6,474 nucleotides of DNA, from the NCBI GenBank assembly GCA_013414705.1, contig CP058705.1, positions 215,041 through 221,514 of the forward strand. Reading direction: 5' to 3'. Both the position numbers and the translations under genes were made by a program. The notes under the pieces are model-generated. The model was given only the letters and a program-made list of their open reading frames with translations, did no database searches and was not told where the DNA came from. This DNA comes from Defluviicoccus sp. (lineage in GTDB: Bacteria > Pseudomonadota > Alphaproteobacteria > Rhodospirillales > Defluviicoccaceae). Below are positions 1 to 5,543 of this stretch, piece by piece (the first letter of the stretch is position 1; the number at the start of each line of letters is the position of its first letter).

Positions 1-27
1 GTCGACCCCGACCACGGCGATGTTCAT
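1..27 (-). CDS. Start of an IS110-family-like transposase (cut by window edge)
   Basis: Only the first nine codons are present, reading MNIAVVGVD on the minus strand. A strong ribosome binding site (AGGAGGGAG, minus strand) lies seven bases or so before the ATG. IS110-family transposases often begin with a short beta strand ending in an aspartate ('...IGVDxxK'), where this Asp is the first residue of their DEDD catalytic set; that is family knowledge. The short leader between this ATG and the broken IS66 tnpB (about 28-102) fits the short 5' region of an IS110 element. Nine residues are too few for firm assignment; other proteins starting with a beta strand and Asp remain possible. Confidence 0.4.
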
Positions 28-102
28 CTTTGCTCCCTCCTGGTTCTCGGACTTCACCGGCGATCATTGCATCCGGCGGAGCAGGAGGGCGGGCCATCCC
101 AT
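1..102 (-). mobile_element. Left end of an IS110-like element inserted in IS66 tnpB
   Basis: The IS66 TnpB reading frame matches its family up to 'GDLIKI' (codon 56, near position 103) and then becomes unrelated, stopping 12 codons later. The foreign sequence that follows contains a ribosome binding site and ATG on the same strand, and continues off the window. The simplest reading is an insertion whose edge lies near 100-103. IS110 elements generally lack conspicuous terminal inverted repeats, so the exact edge cannot be fixed. Confidence 0.4.
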
Positions 103-270
103 AATCTTGATCAGGTCACCACGCCGGCCGCGGAAGACATAGAGATCGCCAACGTGCGGATCGCGCCGCAGCGTCTCTTGAACCTGCAGCGCCAGGCCGT
201 TCATGCCGCGGCGCATGTCCGTCCGGCCCACCGCCAGCCACACCCGCACCCCGCCCGGAACCGGGATCAT
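64..270 (-). pseudogene. tnpB: IS66 accessory protein TnpB, 3'-truncated
   Basis: TnpB (Orf2) is the small second protein of IS66 elements, needed for transposition with TnpA and the TnpC transposase. The start chosen is the ATG at 268-270, which overlaps the stop of tnpA as ATGA, the usual IS66 translational coupling. The reading 'VRVWLAVGRTDMRRGMNGLA' and 'DLYVFRGRRGDLIKI' is typical TnpB. About 56 of a usual 110-120 residues are genuine; the last 12 codons (MGWPALLLRRMQ) come from inserted DNA. The family's C-terminal 'WHDGxG...' part and the whole of tnpC are missing in this window, so the gene is broken. Confidence 0.85.
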
Positions 271-774
271 CGCCGACGCAGCGCCGCGATCACCGCCGCC
301 GCCAACTCCGGCGGCGTCGACGCGGGGATCCGCAGACGCGACGAGCCGGAGAACTCGATCTCGATCGCCGTCGCGACCATTGTATCGCAAGCGCCAGAGC
401 GCGCCGCCGTACCCGGGCAGAGAGCCGCAAGGGCCTCCGCCTCGCCGGCTCCATCACTGCCGGCAACACCCGGTGCCAGGATCACTTCAGTAAATCCGTG
501 AGATGCGACACCCAGTTCCCGCCGCCAACGGTACAGCAGGCTGGAGCAGACATCCGCTCCCCGCGCCACATCAGCCCCGGGCGCAAACGCCGCCGCAACC
601 ATCGCCCGCTTTTGCTCAAGGCTGAACCGCCGCCGACGTTCAGGGGCGGTGAAAACATGAACCTGCGCCATAAGCTCCGTCTCTTGCACCGATGCAAACA
701 CCGACGTTTGCACTACGGCACCATCAGGCCACATCACACAGGCCCAAAGAAGACGGCCCCCGCCGGGTGGTTAC
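103..774 (-). mobile_element. IS66-family element remnant (tnpA plus partial tnpB)
   Basis: IS66 elements carry tnpA, tnpB and tnpC in one operon, and their terminal inverted repeats begin with GTAA; that is family knowledge. On the minus strand, about 100 bases before tnpA, the sequence starts GTAACCACCCGGCGGGGG (from 774 leftward), a plausible terminal repeat. Bases just outside (775 onward) read in frame with the methyltransferase remnant, which supports an end at 774. IS66 makes 8-bp target duplications; the expected one (cgattagc, 775-782) cannot be tested because the other end is outside the window. The element is interrupted near 102. Confidence 0.6.
267..671 (-). CDS. tnpA: IS66 family accessory protein TnpA (Orf1)
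   Basis: This is a 134-residue IS66 Orf1, a small helix-turn-helix protein presumed to bind the element's ends. The N-terminal half reads 'RRRRFSLEQKRAMVAAAF' followed by 'DVCSSLLYRWRREL', the usual helix-turn-helix arrangement of this family. The C-terminal half ends with 'PPELAAAVIAALRRR', also typical. I chose the ATG at 669-671 because it gives family length and follows ACGGAG (minus strand); an upstream in-frame ATG at 737 would add 22 unlikely residues. The stop overlaps the tnpB start by ATGA. The gene looks intact, but the element lacks functional tnpB and any visible tnpC. Confidence 0.85.
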   Translation of the reverse strand: MAQVHVFTAPERRRRFSLEQKRAMVAAAFAPGADVARGADVCSSLLYRWRRELGVASHGFTEVILAPGVAGSDGAGEAEALAALCPGTAARSGACDTMVATAIEIEFSGSSRLRIPASTPPELAAAVIAALRRR

Positions 775-804
775 CGATTAGCGAGCTCAAGATCGGCGAA
801 ACGC
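775..804 (+). pseudogene. Methyltransferase fragment stranded between IS66 and IS481
   Basis: These 30 bases lie between the proposed IS66 end and the proposed IS481 left end. They read RLASSRSAKR. If the IS481 element is removed up to 1820, they join in frame to 'LEPGRPSCTLTAHIGK' at 1821, giving 'SAKRLEPGRPSCTLTAHIG', a plausible stretch before the C-terminal motif of cytosine-5 methyltransferases. The N-terminal bulk of the gene would lie beyond the IS66 and IS110 insertions, left of the window. The piece is very short, and the assignment depends on the in-frame join. Confidence 0.4.
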
Positions 805-1820
805 TGTTTGATCCCGGTCTTTGATGGTGCAATCTTTCACGGGAGTGGAAGGAGGCCCTAAGGGACAGGTTCTGCATGGGGGCGCCCGGACGACAGAGGT
901 GGTGCGTCGAGCGATACAAAATAGTCAAGAGAGCCTGAGGGCGCTGTTGAAGCGCTACGGGATCAACCCCAAGACCGTCGCGAAGTGGAAGAAGCGGACA
1001 TCGACGTCCGATCTGAAGACGGGGCCGAAAGAGCCGCATTCGACGGTGCTTTCGATCGAAGATGAGGCGGTTATTGTCGCGTTTCGGCGCCACACGCTGT
1101 TGCCGCTGGACGATTGCCTGTATGCGCTTCAGCCGACGATCCCGCACTTGACGCGCTCGTCGCTGCATCGGTGTCTGCAGCGTCACGGCATCAGCCGATT
1201 GCCCGATGTCGCAGAAGACAAGCCAGCACAGAAAAATTCAAGGCGTATCCCATCGGCTATTTCCACATCGATATTGCAGAAGTGCAGACTGCCGAAGGGA
1301 AGCTTTATCTCTACGTTGCCATTGATCGCACCAGCAAATTCGCCGTCGTGGAAATCGTCAGGAAAACCGGGCGCACGTCCGCTTCCGCCTTCCTCTCAGC
1401 CCTCATCGAGGCCGTGCCCTACAAGATCCACACCGTGCTCACCGACCATGGCATCCCGTTCACCGTTCCGCCTGGCTACGCTGATGATCCAACCGCCCGC
1501 CACATGACGCATATGTTCGACATGCGATGCCGAGAAAACGGCATCGAGCATCGCCTGACGAAGGTGAAACATCCGTGGACCAATGGCCAGGTGGACAGAC
1601 TGAACCGGACCATCAAGGACGCTACCGTCAAGCGCTTCTACGATGACGATCACGCCAAATTCGAAGCACACCTCGCCGATTTCATCGCAGCCTACAACTT
1701 CGGCAGAAGATTGAAGACCCTGTGCGGCCTCACCCCATACGAATACATCTGCAAAATCTGGACTTCAAAGCCAGAACGATTCAGACTCGATCCAATCCAC
1801 CAAATGCCAGGACTAAACAC
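805..1820 (+). mobile_element. IS481-family element, about 1.0 kb
   Basis: The element carries one transposase gene filling nearly all its length. Its left end reads TGTTTGATCCCGGTCTTTGA (from 805). The complement of the right end reads TGTTTAGTCCTGGCATTTGG (from 1819 backward). I count 17 matches in the first 23 positions. IS481 inverted repeats usually begin with TGT, as here. The right repeat lies inside the last codons of the transposase gene, which is known in this family. No clear target duplication is visible (aaacgc on the left, cttaga on the right), so one end may have eroded. It sits inside the methyltransferase remnant. Confidence 0.75.
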
Positions 1821-1824
1821 TTAG
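824..1824 (+). pseudogene. IS481-family transposase with frameshift and altered catalytic residue
   Basis: The transposase cuts and joins DNA through an RNase H-like DDE domain. Frame one (from 824) carries an N-terminal helix-turn-helix part ('ESLRALLKRYGINPKTVAKW') and 'LPLDDCLYALQPTIPHLTRS'. Frame two continues with 'YPIGYFHIDIAEVQTAEGK' through to the end 'QMPGLNT'. The join is at a five-A run (1232-1236); one more A would restore 'KKFKAYPIG'. First catalytic Asp is codon 1269-1271, second is 1444-1446 in 'LTDHG' (family usually LTDNG). The third reads 'NGQVDRLNR' where the family has 'NGQVERMNR', an E-to-D change at 1594-1596. The usual start (Met-Gly-Gln-Val-Leu-His) is AAG at 860 rather than ATG, though GGAGG precedes it; translation would need ATG 824 or GTG 845. 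The gene is probably dead. Confidence 0.85.
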
Positions 1825-1955
1825 AACCCGGCCGGCCATCCTGCACGCTGACGGCCCATATTGGTAAATATTCCTATTCGCACATTCATTATGACAGCGC
1901 ACAGGCGGGCACGATTTCTGTGCGCGAGGCCGCGCGTCTTCAGAGTCTTCTCTGA
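1820..1955 (+). pseudogene. DNA (cytosine-5) methyltransferase, C-terminal fragment
   Basis: The frame through this stretch reads 'LEPGRPSCTLTAHIGKYSYS', then 'HIHYDSAQAGTISVREAARL' and 'QSLL' to a stop. 'PSxTLTAHIGK' followed by 'ISVREAARLQSF' is the hallmark of the C-terminal conserved motifs IX-X of cytosine-5 DNA methyltransferases, which methylate C5 of cytosine in restriction-modification systems or as orphan enzymes. A one-base slip after 'LQS' would give 'FSD', matching the family's 'LQSFPD', before similarity ends near 1958. The catalytic Pro-Cys motif and target-recognition domain are absent. The fragment is bounded by the IS481 element on the left and the IS110 remnant on the right. 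It cannot be functional. Confidence 0.75.
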
Positions 1956-2400
1956 TTGGGGTTATCGGGGTCAAGCTCTTCCTCTGCTTGATGTCGTTTC
2001 TTGTGGATCACGCGCTTGTCTTCGCGGTCGGCGCATGGCCGCCGCTGGATGGGGTCAGGAGGACGAGCTGTCTCGATCTGTCTCGCGACCTTTGGGGCGT
2101 TGCGGCCCTCTGGCTCCGGACTCTCAAGCGAGATCGCCTCGCCCATCGTCCCCACGGGAACGACCCGGCTCCGCCTCATCAGGCAGAAATTGGAACTTCT
2201 TTCGTCATTTTGCTGCCGCCGCAGCGGGTTCCGACCTCTGCTTGCCCCAGCGGAACTCGGATTCGTCGCTCCACATGTGGTGCAGGATCACCGCCAGCTT
2301 GCGGGCAACCGCGACGCGTGCGCGCCATGCCGCGGCGCTTGGCAACCTGCATGCCCCAGGCCCGCAACGTGGACCATTTGGTGCTCTTGCTCCAGGCCAC
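1956..2400 (-). mobile_element. IS110-family element, 3' remnant
   Basis: On the minus strand this holds the last part of an IS110 transposase gene (about 2400-2205), followed by about 250 bases without a convincing gene. A long 3' non-coding tail after the transposase is usual for IS110, where the non-coding end specifies the bridge RNA or carries the element's terminus. The left limit is set where methyltransferase similarity ends (about 1955), the right limit where the glycosyltransferase frame gives way to transposase similarity (about 2400). Neither edge has a visible inverted repeat. The 5' two-thirds of the element is missing. Confidence 0.55.
2205..2400 (-). pseudogene. IS110-family transposase, C-terminal fragment with frameshift
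   Basis: One minus-strand frame reads 'KWSTLRAWGMQVAKRRGMAR'. After about one missing base near 2316, another frame reads 'VAVARKLAVILHHMW' and 'DESEFRWGKQ', ending at TGA 2205-2207. The combined stretch matches the end of IS110/IS1111-type transposases ('...WGxxLAKRRGxxxAxVAVARKLAVIxHRMWxxGxxF'), a family of DEDD recombinases. Only about 60 of roughly 350-400 residues remain, and they are frameshifted, so this is a dead relic. The family match is by recognition of the motif order, not by a search. Confidence 0.65.
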
Positions 2401-3394
2401 TCAACAGCATCTCGGCATCAACAAGCCCAATCGATCGTACTTCACGGCGTGACGCACTCACGATCCGGGAAGCAAAGGCCTCATCGTTGGTGCTTTCAGT
2501 AGCGATCTTTAGTGCTTCGGCCGGCGAAATTCCGAGCGTTGCCGCTAGAGTGCCCAGCACGCCGACGCGGTACGCTGCGCGGGCGCGCGCATGCTGTCGG
2601 AAACGCCAAGCCATGTCCTCCGGGTGCCACGATTTAGGAAGGGCGGGCTTCCCGTCGTATTCCGCTAAGACGGCGGCAAACCCGTCCGGTACCCGCCCGG
2701 TACGGCGGCTGGATGTCTTGACCAGCACATCGGCATCGCGCCGCACGCGGTACCCTGCATGCGAGGCTGCCTCGACAAACCGCCCATCCTCGCCGCTTCG
2801 CACCCGTTCGAAACCGCCAAGGCGCAGATATACATCCGCACGGATCGCCATGCTCGCGCCGCTCGTCCAGTGGTGCGTCCGCGGTGCCTCCCAAGACACA
2901 GGGTCGATAATGCGGCGAAGTTGGTGCAGTCGGTCGAGATAGGTGCCGAGCCGGGCGAGTGTGTCTGGCAGTTGGCAGTCTTCGCGCGTAATCTTTCCCG
3001 CGACCACGTCAGCATGCGCCAGTGCAGCTAGGTTTGTGGCAACCCAGTTCAACGTTGGTTCGCTGTCTGCGTCGGTTGTCAGCAGGTTGCCGTCCGGAAC
3101 GTGGCGCAACGCCAGCGCCATCGCACGCCCTCGCGCCGCGCCAGCACCAAGTGGGTTGCCAGCATCACAATAGGCGCTGGTAACTAAGAAGGGCACGACC
3201 GCAGCCTGTCTATGAACGAATTCAATGCTGCCGTCGGTGCAATTATCGAAAAATAGGCAGAGAATAAATGGCGGTGCCCCTTGCTGTTGCGCCAAGGCTG
3301 CAATCAGGTGCGGAAGGCGCTCGATTTCGTTGCGTACAGGCACACCCACCGCCACAGCAAAGGCGTCACATTGCGCCACCAACCTAGCCCTCAT
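2288..3394 (-). CDS. Family 2 glycosyltransferase (3' end replaced by IS110 sequence)
   Basis: The protein is predicted to transfer a sugar from a nucleotide-sugar donor, probably in the cytoplasm; acceptor and donor cannot be read. A GT-A fold of family GT2 is shown by 'VGVPVRNE' (residues 16-23, donor-binding strand), 'FFDNCTDGS' (48-56), the metal-binding DAD in 'LLTTDADSEP' (108-110), 'TSGASMAIRADVYLRLGGF' (177-195) and acidic 'SGEDGRF' (200-206). No signal peptide or membrane helix is evident. The ATG at 3392-3394 is the only early start; an in-frame stop lies 27 bases before it and no good ribosome binding site is seen. Another frame running into this start ends at TAG 3384-3386, so the gene may once have followed and overlapped an upstream gene. 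From about codon 332 the frame runs through IS110 DNA, so the last 37 or so residues of 368 are foreign. The GT core may still be whole. Confidence 0.85.
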   Translation of the reverse strand: MRARLVAQCDAFAVAVGVPVRNEIERLPHLIAALAQQQGAPPFILCLFFDNCTDGSIEFVHRQAAVVPFLVTSAYCDAGNPLGAGAARGRAMALALRHVPDGNLLTTDADSEPTLNWVATNLAALAHADVVAGKITREDCQLPDTLARLGTYLDRLHQLRRIIDPVSWEAPRTHHWTSGASMAIRADVYLRLGGFERVRSGEDGRFVEAASHAGYRVRRDADVLVKTSSRRTGRVPDGFAAVLAEYDGKPALPKSWHPEDMAWRFRQHARARAAYRVGVLGTLAATLGISPAEALKIATESTNDEAFASRIVSASRREVRSIGLVDAEMLLSGLEQEHQMVHVAGLGHAGCQAPRHGAHASRLPASWR

Positions 3395-3642
3395 GCGGCT
3401 GCGCGACGAGCGGCGGCGTGGCTACCGCGAACCGCGTTGTGAAGTCTCAATTCATCATATGCGGTGGGGCCGAGTAGTCAATCGACATCCCTAGTGCTCC
3501 GACACCGACAGATGATTCATTGAATATTCAGTATGTTCAAGCTCTTAGCTGCCATACTCCCACACTATCTGAATAAGTCAGTGCACTAGCGTCGTCAAGG
3601 CTAACGCATTTGGCCGAGAATGGAGCGAGCGAAGTCGTTGGA
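3395..3642. other. Gene-poor spacer, lower GC
   Basis: No convincing gene is seen here. Near 3384-3443 a minus-strand frame (reading 'TRFAVATPPLVAQPHEG' to a stop inside the glycosyltransferase start) may be the tail of a lost upstream gene, but I recognise nothing in it. The 3490-3590 part is visibly richer in A and T than its surroundings and holds nested inverted repeats, listed separately. Confidence 0.6.
3490..3589. repeat. Small inverted-repeat element (MITE-like candidate)
   Basis: CTAGTGCTCCGAC starts at 3491. The complement of the right edge, read back from 3589, is CTAGTGCACTGAC, giving 11 of 13 matches. Each end contains TA just inside the outer C, which fits insertion at TA as in IS630/Tc1-type elements. 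Inside, TATTCAG (3525-3531) pairs with CTGAATA (3569-3575), and AGTATG (3530-3535) pairs with CATACT (3553-3558). At about 99 bp with no coding room, it resembles a miniature inverted-repeat transposable element. A conserved structured intergenic repeat is an alternative. Only one copy is visible. Confidence 0.4.
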
Positions 3643-4104
3643 CTAAGCAGCGATCTGTAGGTTTGTACACGTTTTGGATTGGCGTTCGTTGTTGAGGTCA
3701 GTGACGGCAGCATGGATGGCGCGGTCGAGATGGTCGAGGTCTCGGAAGGTCTGATGGGCGAGGAAATGCCGCTTCAGGTCACGCCAAGCATGTTTGATGT
3801 CGTTCAACTCGGGGGCGTACCTCGGCAGCCATTCGACGCACAGCCATGGCCGCGCGGCGAGGGCGGCACGTGACGCCTTGCTGGTATGAATGGGACCGTT
3901 GTCGATGACGAGCACGACCGGCTTCGTCGGCCGGCCGGGGCGCGGGCCATGGAGCTCGTCGAGCCGCGTCAGCAGAGCGATGAAATCGCTGCTTCGCTTG
4001 CTCCGGCTGGTCTCGACGACCAGCGTGCGAGAGTATCGGGATTTTCGTGTTTGGGCCATGACGATGGATAGGAAGGAGACATCGCATGGCACGACGCAAA
4101 CCAC
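3643..4104 (-). pseudogene. IS630-family transposase, N-terminally truncated, catalytic Glu lost
   Basis: This is the C-terminal half of an IS630 DDE transposase. 'RTLVVETSRSKRSSDFIALL' leads into 'PVVLVIDNGPIHTSKASRAA', whose Asp is the second catalytic residue. Next comes 'WLPRYAPELNDIKHAWRDLK', where the family motif is 'PELNxIExxW'. The catalytic Glu is Lys here (AAA, complement of 3793-3795), explained by one G-to-A change. The helix-turn-helix region and the first catalytic Asp are missing. Family similarity fades upstream of about 4045, so the residues read from 4104 to 4045 are probably not part of the original protein. The C-terminus ('DLNNERQSKT...') looks natural. Not functional. 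Confidence 0.8.
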
Positions 4105-4110
4105 CTGTTA
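4073..4110 (+). pseudogene. Start of a + strand gene interrupted by the IS630 element
   Basis: AAGGAG at 4073-4078 sits seven bases before ATG 4086-4088, followed by codons for MARRKPPV before the IS630 terminal repeat begins. This is a good ribosome binding site and start. The N-terminus resembles that of some IS256-family transposases ('...RRKxPVIPD...'), but much of that likeness is created by the IS630 repeat. Joining across the element at the duplicated TA gives 'PPVNWFDRSLGS' and a stop at 5337-5339, which I do not recognise. The original gene is therefore unknown. Confidence 0.35.
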
Positions 4111-4122
4111 TACCAGCGGCAT
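4108..4122. repeat. Left terminal inverted repeat of IS630 element
   Basis: TTATACCAGCGGCAT, identical as reverse complement to 5261-5275. It includes the TA target duplication and the first base of the transposase stop codon. Confidence 0.9.
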
Positions 4123-5272
4123 CAGGCCATGACCGCTTTGGCCCATTCTCGTGTGGCGATGGAGGTGATCTTGTCTGGCTGGTTCATCAAGGCCATCCAG
4201 GCGGCGCAACAAGCATCGACGATGGCGTCGTAGGAGCTGAAGACGCGGCTGGACAGGTGGTTCTGGCGGAGATACTGCCAGATGTTCTCCTGCGGGTTCA
4301 GCTCGGGACTGTAGGGCGGCAGGATCACTGTGCTGACGGTGTCGGGCAGGGTCAGCCTGCCGCCCGGCTTGTGCCACCCGGCGCCGTCGACGATGACGAC
4401 GGCGTGGGCACCGGGTGTGACGGCCTCGCCGATCGCGGCCAGATGCAGGGTCATGGCTTGCTTGTCGGCATAGGGCAGCACCAAGCCTGCGCCGGTGCCG
4501 CGGGCCGGGCAGACCGCCCCGAAGATGTAGGCCCAGCGGTAGCGGCAATCCCGAGGGGCGGGCGGCCGGCTGCCCTTGTCCGCCCAGGTGTAGGTCAGGG
4601 TGCCTTGCTGGCCGACACGGGCCTCGTCCTGCCACCAGAGCTCGATCGGTTTGCTGCGGGCGTGCTCGGGGATGGCGGCGGCGACCAGGGCGGCGAAGTT
4701 TTTATGCGCTTCGATGGCGGTGGGATCCTGGGCCGGGTTGTGCGGCCGCACGGACAGATGGCGGAACCCGAGCCGCCGCAACAGGGCGCCGACGCTGCGC
4801 TCGGCCAGATGCACGCCGAAGCGGGCCTCGATCACCTTCGCGAGGTCGATCCGGCGTCAGCGCACCACGCCGTGCTCGGCCAGATCGCGACCGGACCGGA
4901 CCAACGCCGCCAACTCGGCCTGATGCTCCGGCGACAGGCGGGACTTGGCGCCCGGCGGCTTGCGGTCCGACAGACCGGCCAGGCCCTCCTGGTTGAAGCG
5001 ATGCACCCAGTCGCGCAAGGTCTGACGCTCCATACCGCAGCTCTGCGCCGCCTCGGCACGGCTGCGACCCTCCATCACCAGCGCCAGCGCCAACATCCGC
5101 CGTGCCGCGTTCGCATCCGTGCTGCACGAGGCCGCCCGACGAAGGCCTGCCGCATCGTGCTCGCTCCGCGTAATTGCAATCGCCATCCCTGCCCCATGCA
5201 AATCAGATCGGCACAGGGAATCATACATGCGCCAGCCGCAAAGCGGCGAGTCAGCGTCCCATGCCGCTGGTA
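4111..5272 (-). mobile_element. Complete IS630-family element, 1162 bp
   Basis: TTATACCAGCGGCAT at 4108-4122 is repeated exactly in inverted form at 5261-5275. IS630 elements insert at TA and duplicate it. Taking TA at 4109-4110 and 5273-5274 as the duplication gives an element beginning TACCAGCGGCAT and ending with its complement. One transposase gene fills it on the minus strand, its stop lying within the terminal repeat. The clean ends and target duplication indicate it is among the most recent insertions here. It lies next to an older IS630 relic of a different subgroup. Confidence 0.9.
4122..5186 (-). pseudogene. IS630-family transposase split by one in-frame stop codon
   Basis: Reading from ATG 5184-5186 ('MAIAITRSEHDAAGL') to TGA 4122-4124 gives 355 codons, normal for IS630. 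The N-terminal part has a helix-turn-helix ('SRAEAAQSCGMERQTLRDWV', then 'RFNQEGLAGLSDR'). Codon 110 is TGA (complement of 4857-4859) in 'EHGVVR-stop-RRIDLAKVIE', where the family has Trp (TGG); the frame continues unchanged afterwards. All three catalytic residues survive: Asp in 'LWWQDEARVG', Asp in 'VVIVDGAGWHKPG', Glu in 'PELNPQENIW'. A GTG at 4835 could restart translation of the catalytic part, but without the DNA-binding part. The start chosen gives family length; GGGG precedes it. Probably inactive unless the stop is read through. Confidence 0.9.
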
Positions 5273-5275
5273 TAA
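5261..5275. repeat. Right terminal inverted repeat of IS630 element
   Basis: ATGCCGCTGGTATAA, the exact complement of 4108-4122. The duplicated TA target is 5273-5274. It lies 75 bases upstream of the transposase start and probably overlaps its control region. Confidence 0.9.
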
Positions 5276-5441
5276 TTGGTTCGATCGCTCCCTTGGATCA
5301 CTCGCCTCTCTCCGCGATCGATGCAAGGCCGCCCCATAATAGGGTCGCCAGGGACGAGGTGTCTCGATCTGAATTCGTGACCTCCGGACGCCACAAGAAC
5401 CAAGCGTACCGAATGCTACTAATAATGGATAGCGAATTGGC

Positions 5442-5471
5442 TTGTCAATGAATTACCCGATGCATTATTGA
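5442..5471 (+). promoter_or_regulatory. Possible promoter for the peptide operon
   Basis: TTGTCA at 5442-5447 resembles a -35 box. TATTGA at 5466-5471, 18 bases on, is a weak -10 candidate. Both lie in A+T-rich DNA about 70 bases before the peptide start. The -10 match is poor, so this is only a suggestion. Confidence 0.25.
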
Positions 5472-5531
5472 TAGGGTGTCGAAATTCATCAGGGCTGTGG
5501 ATGGCGACGGACAATCGATGGTTATGCCCTC

Positions 5532-5537
5532 AAGGAG
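5532..5537 (+). promoter_or_regulatory. Strong ribosome binding site of the peptide gene
   Basis: AAGGAG lies six bases before ATG 5544-5546. It is the best Shine-Dalgarno sequence in the right third of the window and argues that the short gene is truly translated. Confidence 0.75.
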
Positions 5538-5543
5538 CAACGC

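Larger units (their letters stand above)
5273..5543. other. Gene-free stretch upstream of the peptide gene
   Basis: I see no convincing gene here. The left 70 bases are the right flank of the IS630 insertion. Positions 5352-5371 match 19 of 20 bases of 2061-2080 in the IS110 tail, and similarity with small gaps extends to about 5390, so a scrap of the same repeat family may lie here. From about 5400 the sequence turns A+T-rich, as expected of a promoter region for the peptide gene. Confidence 0.55.

Noticed and set aside
67..501. A 144-codon + strand frame over IS66 tnpA/tnpB
   Set aside because: It is antisense to recognised IS66 proteins in GC-rich DNA and has no motif.
1940..2179. A 79-codon minus-strand frame after the IS110 transposase remnant
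   Set aside because: It is Arg/Pro/Glu-rich without recognisable motifs and lies in the non-coding tail expected of IS110 elements. A real small protein is not excluded but is not supported.
2001..2942. A 313-codon + strand open frame over the glycosyltransferase
   Set aside because: It is antisense to clear GT2 motifs and the IS110 remnant. Its composition (Arg/Ser/Ala-rich, no motifs) is that of a shadow frame.
3491..3589. A rho-independent terminator in the 3525-3575 hairpin
   Set aside because: The paired arms are A+T-rich and interrupted, and no T-run follows on either strand, so terminator function is not supported.
4086..5339. A 417-codon + strand open frame with a good ribosome binding site
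   Set aside because: Beyond the first eight codons it is antisense to the IS630 transposase, whose motifs are unmistakable on the other strand. The long opening reflects high GC, not a real protein.
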